A stretch of DNA of 64,000 nt from Desulfitobacterium hafniense DCB-2 (GTDB lineage Bacteria > Bacillota > Desulfitobacteriia > Desulfitobacteriales > Desulfitobacteriaceae): the NCBI RefSeq assembly GCF_000021925.1, contig NC_011830.1, forward strand, positions 1,884,501 through 1,948,500, in the 5' to 3' direction. The notes beneath the pieces were generated by a model. That model saw only the letters and a program-made list of their open reading frames with translations. It did not search any database and had not been told where the DNA came from. Made by a program: the position numbers and the translations under genes. Positions 41,079 through 48,873 of this stretch are shown here, in pieces; position 1 is the first letter of the stretch, and each line of letters opens with the position of its first letter.

Positions 41079-42650
41079 ATGAGATTAGCATGTTTACAAG
41101 TTGAGGCTCAGGCCTGGCAAGACTCTCATCAGGCTTGGGCTGAAATAAGAAAGTCAATTCTTGAAGCGTCTCAACATCATGATTTGCTGATTGTTCCGGA
41201 GAGCGTTTATCCTGCTTACTTTTTAGCTCCCCTTGACAAGCCGGAGTATGAAGAAGCAGTGGAAAAGATTTTGGCTGAGATAAAGGAAATCTGTCAGACA
41301 ACCCATACCTATATTGCTTTTGGTTATGCCGATAAGAATGAAAACCTGGCCAGTCTTTTTAACCCCCAAGGGGAGGAGATCGCCAGAAAATCCAAAAGCA
41401 ATCTCTGGCATTTTGACAGAAGATGGTTTAAACCAGGAGCAGAAGTCGTCACAGCAGATACGGAGTTCGGCAAGGTGGGTCTCATCATCTGCGCAGATGC
41501 CCGTTTGCCGGAATTGGTCCGCAGCGTGGCCCTGGAAAAGGTTAAGCTGATTATTGACCTGGCCAATCTTACGGCATCCGGACCGGAGATTGAAAAACTA
41601 AGTAATGCGCAAATCGACTATATGCTGGCTACCAGAGCTCGTGAAAATAAAGTGTGGCTGGCAGTGTCCGATAAATGGGGCGTGGAAGCAGATACGGTTA
41701 CCTATGCAGGCCGTTCCGCTGTTTATAGCCCGGAGGGAACCTGTGTGGCCCAGGCCCCCTCCCATAAGAATGGGATCGTATCGGTAGAAATTCCTACGGA
41801 TGCCCAGGGTGAGATTCAATGTGCTGCCGATGAGGAACTGCCCCCCAGGTGTCCGGACTTGTACGGTATTTTAACCACTGAAACAGCAAAGCTGCCGATG
41901 TATCGCTATTTGACAGAGCCTGTTATTCCCGAAGATTTAACCCCATTCGTCACCGTAAGCAGTTCCCTCACTGACGGCGGTTTAAAAGATGCCCGGATGA
42001 CCCATGTTAAACGCCTTTTGGAACTGGAGCCGAATCTGATTGTTTTGCCCACGGCAAGGGGTGAAGAAGAAGTTGCACCTTATCAAGGTTTATTGGCAGA
42101 CAATCAATTTATTGTTGTGACTGATTCCACAGATGGGCAAACAAAAAGCCGCTTAATCTCCAACAAGGGAGTCTTAGCAGGCTATCGTACAACGGATTCG
42201 GTTCCTCAACAGGACGTTGCTAACCCGGAAAACCAATTCCCCGTGGTTAAAGATCTGCCCATGGGCAGAATAGGCTTTCTGCACGAACAAGAGATGCTGT
42301 TGCCTGAAGCTGCCCGTTGCTTGATGCTTAAAGGGGCTGATGCCGTTCTTTGGCAGCATGGCATGTCCTTGGCCAAGGCAGTTCCCTTAGCCCGAACCAG
42401 GGCGGCGGAGAACCGGATTTTTATTATTGCCGTTTATTCCGGCGTTCTGGGCAATTCTGCAGATGGGGCAAGTTTTATCGTTGATCCATCGGGAAGTATC
42501 ATTGCCTCAACATTGCTTAATAAGCCCCTTCATGCCACGGGAGCTTACTGCAATTTCTGCAATGCCCGCATGAAATCAGTGGTGCCCGGTACTCACCTGG
42601 TCTATGATCGGAAACCAAGTCATTACGAAAGGTTGGTTAAAAACGACTGA
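41079..42650 (+). CDS. Tandem nitrilase-superfamily hydrolase, second domain degenerate
   Basis: 523 aa = two carbon-nitrogen hydrolase domains. Domain 1 (1-260) has the triad: E41 in LLIVPESVYP, K106 in KSKSNLWHFD, C138 in LIICADARLPE. Domain 2 (about 280-515) keeps the fold (ENRIFIIAVYSGV) but not the triad: LIVLPTARGEE lacks the Glu in place and the cysteine strand reads IGFLHEQEMLLPEA. So only one site is active. The superfamily includes N-carbamoyl-amino-acid amidohydrolases and amidases, which would act after the cyclic amidohydrolase. Last gene before the terminator at 42678. Confidence 0.88.
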   Translation: MRLACLQVEAQAWQDSHQAWAEIRKSILEASQHHDLLIVPESVYPAYFLAPLDKPEYEEAVEKILAEIKEICQTTHTYIAFGYADKNENLASLFNPQGEEIARKSKSNLWHFDRRWFKPGAEVVTADTEFGKVGLIICADARLPELVRSVALEKVKLIIDLANLTASGPEIEKLSNAQIDYMLATRARENKVWLAVSDKWGVEADTVTYAGRSAVYSPEGTCVAQAPSHKNGIVSVEIPTDAQGEIQCAADEELPPRCPDLYGILTTETAKLPMYRYLTEPVIPEDLTPFVTVSSSLTDGGLKDARMTHVKRLLELEPNLIVLPTARGEEEVAPYQGLLADNQFIVVTDSTDGQTKSRLISNKGVLAGYRTTDSVPQQDVANPENQFPVVKDLPMGRIGFLHEQEMLLPEAARCLMLKGADAVLWQHGMSLAKAVPLARTRAAENRIFIIAVYSGVLGNSADGASFIVDPSGSIIASTLLNKPLHATGAYCNFCNARMKSVVPGTHLVYDRKPSHYERLVKND

Positions 42651-42677
42651 AGTAATTCCTGCCGATATGAAACTTCA

Positions 42678-42710
42678 GAGCGGATGCCTGCGCGGCATCC
42701 GCTCTTTCAA
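42678..42710. terminator. Terminator between convergent nitrilase and PucR genes
   Basis: GAGCGGATGC (42678-42687) / GCATCCGCTC (42695-42704), 7-base loop, then TTTCAATAAAAAGC; the A-run on the other side makes it usable from both directions. Confidence 0.85.
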
Positions 42711-42718
42711 TAAAAAGC

Positions 42719-44407
42719 TTAAAATAATTCCTTCAGGAAATCATTGGCTTCTAAAGCGAATAAATACGCCATTTTAAATTCCGGGAGAGCTAAGTCATGT
42801 TTAAGGAGTTGTTTTATTTTCTTGATGCGATAGGTTACCGTGTTGGGATGGACGAACATTTTCTTGGCTGTCTCTTTCACTACGCAATCGCACAAGAGGA
42901 ATTCGTGAAGGGTTTCCAAGAGAACATCGCTGTTTTTTTCGTCGTATTTTTTTAGTTCGAGGAGGAGATCGTCACAAAACTCTCTTATTTTGGCGGTATC
43001 CTGAACCATAAAAATAATGCGATGAATACCTATTTCTTCAAAAAGAAGCACATTACCCCGCCTGATCTTACATTTCTTGGCTACAGATAAAGCGGTTTTG
43101 GCTTCTTTAAAGCTTTTTTCCACCAGTTCCGGCTGAGGATAAGCGCCGCCAATCCCGATGCTGAATTTATCCTCGCCAAATTGCTTCGCTAGTTCTGCCA
43201 AGGCATGTTCTACAGCTTCTTTAACCAGGGAATTTACTTTCTCAATCTGATTCGGCTGAAAGGAGACCAGTAAAGTAAATAATGAGCCATTATTGCCGAT
43301 AATCACTTGATTAAAGTGTTTATAGAGATGTTTTCTGATCGTCATGGTGATGAGATCTTCAGAGCGTTCCCAAAAATAATTGTTTTCAAGATTAGGTTCT
43401 GCATAGTCCATGAGGACAGCGACCATAGGGTTAGCTAAATTTATGTTAAGAAAATCATATTCAAAGACAATTTGGGTATGAATCCGTCCATGAATGATAT
43501 CTTCAATAAGGGCCAGGTTCTTTTTTCTGTATGTCTGCTGGTTCAGGTACTGCTTCATTAATTGGAGGGCGATGGCAGTTGATGAGTTTTTTAATACCAT
43601 CAGATCGGTGGATGAGTAAATTTGCTGGCTCTCTAACAAGGAAATAAAACCGTAAATTGTTTTATTGGAAAAGATGGGAAACATGTAGTTTCTTATTTTT
43701 TCTGAATGAGGTATGGTGAGATTGATTTCAAGATGTTCTTTTTTTTCGCCCATTTTGACGGCTTTATAAAAGTTGGATTTCAAGACGTTTTGCCTGAAAT
43801 GTTCGTTAATCCTTGCCTTAAAAACAGGGGAGTCGAGGTTAGACTGGATATCTCCTTCAACATTGCTCACGGCAATCACGTTGAGTTTGGCATCCTCGAT
43901 GATGATGGTATTCCCTACTAATTCGGAGATTTTATTCACAAGGGTCTGTATGGTGTTGTTTTCCAAAACAAGATTGATTAAATCCCTTTGGACGTCTTCA
44001 ATAAGCTGCATTATTTTTATCCGTTGATTTGTTACATAATCCATAAACGATTCAATGATTGCCGGCCATGTAACTTCATGATCCAGTTCAATGATCGGAA
44101 AGTTATGGTTATTGGCGCATTCAATGATACTTTTGGGCAGTACGCCAAGGAAGCGGCTGGTTTTAATGGCTAAAGCGGATGCGCCATTGATGATTAGACT
44201 TTCAACCCATTCACTTTGTTCTAAGCCCGTGTTGCTGATAAAGAAGGCTGTTGAACAGACAAGTTCACCTCCTCTTAACCATTTGGCCGCATCCGGAACT
44301 TCGGCGATGGTGATCGTTGTGACCTCCCGCAAGAGACCGTTTTCACCGGCCAGAACATTATAGTTTTGAAAAACATCAGCATTAAGGACATCTTGAATTG
44401 TAATCAT
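42719..44407 (-). CDS. PucR-family transcriptional regulator
   Basis: 562 aa. N-terminal PucR domain about 5-125 (ITIQDVLNADVFQNYNVLAG and LRGGELVCSTAFFI), a central GAF-like region about 150-290, a GGDEF-like or CdaR middle (GIGGAYPQPELVEKSFKEA) and a C-terminal HTH_30 (CDCVVKETAKKMFVHPNTV, then TYRIKKIKQLL). PucR-type regulators control purine, allantoin, hydantoin and GABA breakdown. It converges with the TRAP/amidohydrolase operon and is its probable regulator, sensing an operon intermediate. Confidence 0.9.
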   Translation of the reverse strand: MITIQDVLNADVFQNYNVLAGENGLLREVTTITIAEVPDAAKWLRGGELVCSTAFFISNTGLEQSEWVESLIINGASALAIKTSRFLGVLPKSIIECANNHNFPIIELDHEVTWPAIIESFMDYVTNQRIKIMQLIEDVQRDLINLVLENNTIQTLVNKISELVGNTIIIEDAKLNVIAVSNVEGDIQSNLDSPVFKARINEHFRQNVLKSNFYKAVKMGEKKEHLEINLTIPHSEKIRNYMFPIFSNKTIYGFISLLESQQIYSSTDLMVLKNSSTAIALQLMKQYLNQQTYRKKNLALIEDIIHGRIHTQIVFEYDFLNINLANPMVAVLMDYAEPNLENNYFWERSEDLITMTIRKHLYKHFNQVIIGNNGSLFTLLVSFQPNQIEKVNSLVKEAVEHALAELAKQFGEDKFSIGIGGAYPQPELVEKSFKEAKTALSVAKKCKIRRGNVLLFEEIGIHRIIFMVQDTAKIREFCDDLLLELKKYDEKNSDVLLETLHEFLLCDCVVKETAKKMFVHPNTVTYRIKKIKQLLKHDLALPEFKMAYLFALEANDFLKELF

Positions 44408-44599
44408 ATAACATCCTCCAGTTCAAAGGCCTGGTACTCCAGTACAACGAGAGCTCCGTTTTGGCCAGCGAAAAAACAGACCTCCACAACTCCATTTAAA
44501 TGCAAGTGATCACAATCACCCAAAAGGGAGAGGAGGCTGGGGCGGAAAAAGGAATCTTAATGCTTATATTCGACAAAAAATGATATTTCCCTTGGCGAT

Positions 44600-44938
44600 A
44601 TGGAACAATCTTCAGGAACCATTGCTTTATTCAAAATTAAAAAGCATGTTATCAAGAGAGCGGTTCAGCTGTCTTTAAAACAATGGGTTCCGGTAACCTT
44701 ATCAACGATCGCATTTATAGTGTTTTCGCCGGTTATGGGCGGGCTCGGCGGTTTTCTTACCGGGAGTAACGTAGCGTCTAATGCGATGTTAATTAATCTC
44801 CAAGTGGAAGTAACCAAACAAATAGGAATGTCTCCTGAACTCGTCGCAAGCGTGCAGACGGCAAGCTCAGCCCATATGACCATGATTATGAAATCCCATT
44901 TTATGTATATAATATTAGTGGGAGGGGGTCTTGCTTGA
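44600..44938 (+). pseudogene. L-lactate permease (LctP family) C-terminal relic
   Basis: 112 codons. LSLKQWVPVTLSTIAFIVF and GGLGGFLTGSNVASNAM, then MSPELVASVQTASSAHMTMI, are pieces of the LctP C-terminus, but the membrane segment between them is shortened by about 40 residues and the end is out of register (SHFMYIILVGGGLA). LctP proteins have about 500 residues, so more than three quarters is absent. It has no promoter or ribosome site. Bases 44408-44599 show only the PucR ribosome site and no other signal. Confidence 0.65.
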
Positions 44939-44988
44939 AGGAAAAGCAAGTTTCATGAAGAATTCTTTTAATGAGGAAGTGATTATTT

Positions 44989-45279
44989 ATGCTTGATAAG
45001 AATGCTCTTGAAGCAAGGTTAAGAGAGTATAAGCCGATACTTGAAAAGCGATATTCTGTTAAGAAAATAGGTGTGTTCGGTTCTTATGCTCGAAATGAGC
45101 AGAATGAAGACAGTGATATAGATTTAATAGTTGAGTTTACGCGACCAGTAGGTTTTCAATTTGTAGAATTAAAGCTTTATTTAGAAGAAATTCTAAATCG
45201 AAAAGTTGATTTAGTAACTCCTAATGCACTTAAACCTCAAATCAAGGAAAATATACTGAGAGAGGTATCATACCAATGA
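44989..45279 (+). CDS. mntA: MNT-type minimal nucleotidyltransferase (antitoxin)
   Basis: 96 aa. Nucleotidyltransferase motif IGVFGSYARNEQNEDSDIDL with G-S-x10-D-x-D and a third acid in KVDLVTP. Stop/start overlap (45276-45279) with the HEPN gene. In MNT-HEPN toxin-antitoxin pairs this enzyme AMPylates a tyrosine near the HEPN active site to silence it. AT-rich codon use differs from the surroundings and fits horizontal gain. Confidence 0.88.
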   Translation: MLDKNALEARLREYKPILEKRYSVKKIGVFGSYARNEQNEDSDIDLIVEFTRPVGFQFVELKLYLEEILNRKVDLVTPNALKPQIKENILREVSYQ

Positions 45280-45620
45280 TCAAGAGAAATTATGTTATGT
45301 ATTTAGAAGATATTATTGGTTGCATGGAGAAGATAGAACTGTATGTTGGGGAATTATCATATGAGGATTTTACGAAGAATAGCTTAGTGTTCGATGCTGT
45401 TATTCGTAATTTAGAGGTAATAGGAGAAGCTTCGAAGAGTATCCCAGAAGAGACAGTCAGTAATTATCCAGATATCTCTTGGAGAAGCATGATAGGATTG
45501 AGGAATATATTAATTCATGAATATTTCGGAGTTGATTCAGAGATAGTTTGGGAGATAATTAAGAGTGATTTGCCTAGAACGAAGCCTTTGATAATCCAAA
45601 TGTTAAATGAGCTTAAATAG
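45276..45620 (+). CDS. hepT: HEPN-domain RNase toxin (HepT/DUF86)
   Basis: 114 aa helical protein. HEPN motif R-x4-H in GLRNILIHEYFG, followed by the tyrosine that MNT partners AMPylate (H-E-Y). DUF86/HepT proteins are metal-independent tRNA or mRNA nucleases. Second gene of the pair; the preceding MNT gene overlaps its start by four bases. Length and motif are intact, so the pair is probably functional. Confidence 0.88.
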   Translation: MIKRNYVMYLEDIIGCMEKIELYVGELSYEDFTKNSLVFDAVIRNLEVIGEASKSIPEETVSNYPDISWRSMIGLRNILIHEYFGVDSEIVWEIIKSDLPRTKPLIIQMLNELK

Positions 45621-45642
45621 GAAACAGGGACTTCACAACAGA

Positions 45643-45696
45643 GGGTTTGCGACATTGGGGAGTAATATGAATGTAATACCCCGACGTCGCAAACCC
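45643..45696. repeat. Long imperfect inverted repeat after the MNT/HEPN pair
   Basis: GGGTTTGCGAC (45643-45653) / GTCGCAAACCC (45686-45696), with further pairing of ATTGGGG and CCCCGAC inside. No T-run. May be a terminator-like stem or the end of a lost mobile element. Confidence 0.6.
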
Positions 45697-45757
45697 TTGA
45701 AACGTTAGGCGGAATCTCCGCTTACTTTAATCCTGCTTTGCCGTGGTGTCTGCTTAG

Positions 45758-46628
45758 CTATGGATTAGGCACTTTCTCAAACACAACCGGACGGTTCAGT
45801 TTTCCCAGGCAGATTGGCCGTACACTATATTCATAACGATCCCAAAGGCTTGCCGTTGCAATCTGGCTGTTGTCATACGTCCTGAAGAAGTATTCTCAAG
45901 TATGTGTATTCATTAAAGCTGCATACTGGGTATAGTCGTAAGTATTGCGCTCGGTGATAATGACTCCTTTGGGAATAGAAACGCTTTCCATAAGGTGGAA
46001 GACGGCCATTACTGCTTCTATTCTGTTCTTTGGCAGTGGTATATGTGTTTTTTGATAGGCAGTTTTTACGAATCGTTCCGGGGAGGTATAACCTCCCGGC
46101 AGCAACCGGGTTCCTGCTCCCTGACCGAAGGGCTTTAACTGAATGTTTCCCCAGTAGGTCTCACTGGCATTGCCCGCTTCTATCTGTGGCAAGCCAATGC
46201 AAGGGGGCAACAGTCTGTGTTATAGGATCGGGCAGACCAATGAGAGAGAGGTTCTGCAGGATTATATTTAATTCTTCGATAGATCCACATCTTCCCAAAA
46301 TATAATGAAGAAAATCCAAAGAGGCAACAGGCTTCTTTCCCAAATGGATCATAGGCATGGCGTATTGGGCATAATCGGTAAAATAGAGTGCTGCAGCGGC
46401 AAAGCCTTTTTCATTGACACCATCGAAAAACCCCAGTGCACCATCGCTTTCCTGGCCGATGCCGATGAAGCTGTAATAATTATAAAACCTATGGTTGTTT
46501 AAAATATTAGTCCATACATAATTTTTGGGTACTACATAGAGCTGTGGTTCAATCCAATAAGAAAAGTCCATGGTTCGCCCGAAAAAATTCTCCATCTGTT
46601 GGGACTGTAACGTGATCGCTGTGCACAT
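45758..46628 (-). pseudogene. Choloylglycine hydrolase / penicillin V acylase family gene, decayed
   Basis: Reading leftward from ATG 46628: M-C-T-A-I-T with catalytic C2, then GRTMDFSYWIEPQLYVVP, LGFFDGVNEKGFAAAALYF, ending TQTVAPLHWLATDRSGQCQ with a premature TGA at about 46166. The next part (TRLLPGGYTSPERFVKTAY...) lies in another frame after a loss of roughly 60 codons, and is broken again by TGA at 45896-45898, after which the frame resumes as EYFFRTYDNSQIATASLWD to TAG at 45758. Both the Ntn catalytic Cys and the C-terminal part survive as text, but with two lesions the gene is inactive. Family members cleave amide bonds of bile salts, penicillin V or acyl-homoserine lactones. Confidence 0.82.
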
Positions 46629-46853
46629 GTTAATATCCTCCCCGGCGCCTTTTAAGATCGCAGAATGGTTATTTAAACCTATGCATTGTACACGCAGGAA
46701 AATTGTCGAATCATGAGCGCTTGGGATTCCGGCAAGGAACTTGTAACTATTTTACAACAAAAAGAAGGAGAAGCTTCTATGATTTAAGAAACTATATTAA
46801 TGAAAACCTTAGCGAAATCAAAAGATATAGAATTTTTAAGAGGAGAATAATAG
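46629..46853. other. Intergenic region with a 24-codon frame
   Basis: Holds an open frame at 46713-46787 (MSAWDSGKELVTILQQ...) with no ribosome site, likely not expressed or a gene scrap. The ribosome site AAGAGGAG for the next gene is at about 46839. Nothing else seen. Confidence 0.3.
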
Positions 46854-47570
46854 ATGGAAGATTATCCGGAGTTTGAAGAAATACAAATTGGTAGTGTGAG
46901 TTGTTTAGGTAAGGAAGGGGTTCCGGTTTGGGGAATTATTCATTACCTTGAACAAACATGTTTGAATCACATGAAATTGACTACCGTACAAAGAATTTGC
47001 GAGCTTTCGGCCAGAGGTATAGAAAATTATCGTTTTTCAGTAGCAGCAAGTTCCGCAGAGATTTTTCCATCTGAGTCTTTATTGGACAGCTCTTTTAGGG
47101 ATTATGTAGTTATGGCTGATAATGAAAAATCTCCTGATAGTTTTTGGAAGGTCATTTCCAGCTATAAAAGACCAGTGGTTTTTTATAATAATGGAAACCG
47201 GAAGATCCCCCTCTATGATTTTACTTATCCTGAGGCAGTAAGAATAACTTCGTTTACCGAGCAATCACCTTTCCAAGTAGATGCTAAAGGCGTGGTAGGG
47301 GCATTGATTGATTTGGTTTATGCCGGGGAGAGAGAAGAAAGAGCCAGACAAATATTTCTTAATGAACAAATTGGACAATCTGCTCGAAACATTGAAGCTA
47401 TTGTGCGTGCAAGTGCAGTTATCTCAAACTCAAATGTGCCAGAGGGAGTCAGGCGGTATGCAGAACAGCAATTAATTAATTGCCTGGGTTCCCAAGCAAA
47501 ATTAAATGAAAAGGTTGGTATAAACCAGGTTACGATCCGTTTAGATGGGCAGATAGATGTTAAAGGGTAG
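46854..47570 (+). CDS. Hypothetical cytoplasmic protein
   Basis: 238 aa; AGAGGAGAATAAT before ATG. No signal peptide, no membrane helix. The middle is beta-rich with VVFYNNGNRKIPLYDF; the C-terminal third is helical (RQIFLNEQIGQSARNIEAIV, VRRYAEQQLI). No family recognised. Low GC and position in an island with TA genes suggest acquisition. Downstream are two membrane proteins on the same strand (66 bases away). Confidence 0.6.
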   Translation: MEDYPEFEEIQIGSVSCLGKEGVPVWGIIHYLEQTCLNHMKLTTVQRICELSARGIENYRFSVAASSAEIFPSESLLDSSFRDYVVMADNEKSPDSFWKVISSYKRPVVFYNNGNRKIPLYDFTYPEAVRITSFTEQSPFQVDAKGVVGALIDLVYAGEREERARQIFLNEQIGQSARNIEAIVRASAVISNSNVPEGVRRYAEQQLINCLGSQAKLNEKVGINQVTIRLDGQIDVKG

Positions 47571-47635
47571 ATGAAAGGTTAGACTTCGGCTAACAGCAGT
47601 CGGAATTTATATATATTTGCTTAAGGAGGGAAATC

Positions 47636-48211
47636 ATGAAGCGGTATAGATGGATGGTTCTTATTATAATTGCAGTTCTAGCAGTATTTTTTGTCTGGAA
47701 TAATCTATATTCTCAAGAGGCTTTAAGCAAACGGATACCTTTTCAGAAAGGATTTGAAATTACTCAACAAGACCCGGTTATTGACGTAAATTTTGTATTT
47801 CAGCCTGCATGGATTCCTGAAATGGATGAGAATGAAACCAAACAAATAAATCACCTGGTTTACCAGGATTATAGCTCCTCTATTTACCTTACATCTATCT
47901 TTAATCATTATGATAGAAACAGCGATGGAGGTCATATTATAGCCAGCTTCGAGATTAAGCAGAATTTCAACACAAAAGGCGGAAGCTATGTAAGTTGTTA
48001 TTCAGTCAGTGAGCGAGGATTTACGCCAACAATAGGCAGAGTTACTGGATATGATAATGACCATAAGTTACTGGAGGAGGATTTTGGCTCAGTAGCAGGA
48101 ATAGGGGCGGGTGAGACATTTAGTATTTATCTTAAAACAGGGGAGCTATTGGACTCTCCAATTAATATCAAAATTGAGTCATTAAATCTAATTCAATATG
48201 TTAAGGATTGA
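47636..48211 (+). CDS. Membrane-anchored hypothetical protein
   Basis: 191 aa; AAGGAGGGAAATC before ATG. N-terminal helix about 6-23 (WMVLIIIAVLAVFFVWNN) serves as signal-anchor; the rest is a beta-rich extracytoplasmic domain (QNFNTKGGSYVSCYSVSERG, GFTPTIGRVTGYDND). No family recognised. AT-rich. Likely cotranscribed with the gene at 48262. Confidence 0.6.
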   Translation: MKRYRWMVLIIIAVLAVFFVWNNLYSQEALSKRIPFQKGFEITQQDPVIDVNFVFQPAWIPEMDENETKQINHLVYQDYSSSIYLTSIFNHYDRNSDGGHIIASFEIKQNFNTKGGSYVSCYSVSERGFTPTIGRVTGYDNDHKLLEEDFGSVAGIGAGETFSIYLKTGELLDSPINIKIESLNLIQYVKD

Positions 48212-48261
48212 ATTATTGCAGAATATTTTTCTTATATCTATTGGCGAAGGAGGGATGGGAA

Positions 48262-48546
48262 ATAAAGTTTTTGGGAATTGGAATTATCGTAAGTTTAGCG
48301 ACACTAATAATTTCGTGGTTGGTTGGGAATCCGGAAAATACAGTAAATGCGTTATTAATTATTGGCTTAATTCCGACGGCGATTTCGGCCCTATTTGCCG
48401 GAGTATTTGTTAGCGGAGATAGAATGAGAGGTAATTATTCCGGTGAAGATGACTTTAGAAAAAGAATGAGTATATCAACAAAGCTTTTTTTACTGGGTTT
48501 ACCATCTCTGTTAACGGCGTTCGCAGTTTACTTCATTATGACATAG
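48262..48546 (+). CDS. DUF5316-like small membrane protein, probable AUA start
   Basis: 94 aa. Two or three membrane helices and the signature VSGDRMRGNYSGEDDFRKR, followed by MSISTKLFLLGLPSLLTAF, as in DUF5316. AGGAGG (48248-48253) is eight bases before ATA 48262, which gives the expected N-terminus (M)KFLGIGIIVSLATLI. There is no ATG, GTG or TTG at a suitable distance: TTG 48271 is 17 bases away and TTG 48208 overlaps the upstream gene. Function unknown. Confidence 0.6.
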   Translation: MKFLGIGIIVSLATLIISWLVGNPENTVNALLIIGLIPTAISALFAGVFVSGDRMRGNYSGEDDFRKRMSISTKLFLLGLPSLLTAFAVYFIMT

Positions 48547-48678
48547 GACGCAGGGGGAAGCGCATCCATGCACTTCATTTTGTACGGGAACATTTTCAGA
48601 GAGGTCTTATAAGATGACATTATACTCTGAGTTTATGGTAGAATAAGGTTAGAATCCTATATGGAGAGTGAGATAAGT

Positions 48679-48799
48679 ATGACTTATAAAGTGACTGTCA
48701 TTGTTCAGAAAGATGACGATTGGTATGTTGCAAGGCACGCTCCAGAGCATACTTGAGCAGGCAGGAATTACTTTAGAGGAATTTACAACAAAGCTGTAG
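48679..48799 (+). pseudogene. hicB-hicA deletion remnant
   Basis: ATG 48679 gives MTYKVTVIVQKDDDWYVAR, the N-terminal strand pair of a HicB antitoxin. Within the next bases the frame shifts and reads GTLQSILEQAGITLEEF, the C-terminal helix of a HicA toxin, to TAG 48797. A single deletion joining hicB codon 19 to the last 20 codons of hicA explains both halves. Not functional. Followed by a terminator. Confidence 0.75.
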
Positions 48800-48803
48800 T
48801 AAA

Positions 48804-48830
48804 AGGGGCCGCCATCCTTGGCGGCCTTTG
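48804..48830 (+). terminator. Terminator after the hicBA remnant
   Basis: GGCCGCC (48807-48813) / GGCGGCC (48820-48826), 6-base loop, flanked by AAAAGG and TTTG. Confidence 0.8.
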
Positions 48831-48873
48831 AATATAGGGGCCTCCTAGGTCAGATAACAGAGGAGTGACAAGT

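Noticed and set aside
45896..45898. In-frame TGA in the choloylglycine hydrolase relic as a selenocysteine codon
   Set aside because: The same gene has a frameshift and a deletion upstream, and no bSECIS-like stem was noticed right after the TGA; decay is simpler.
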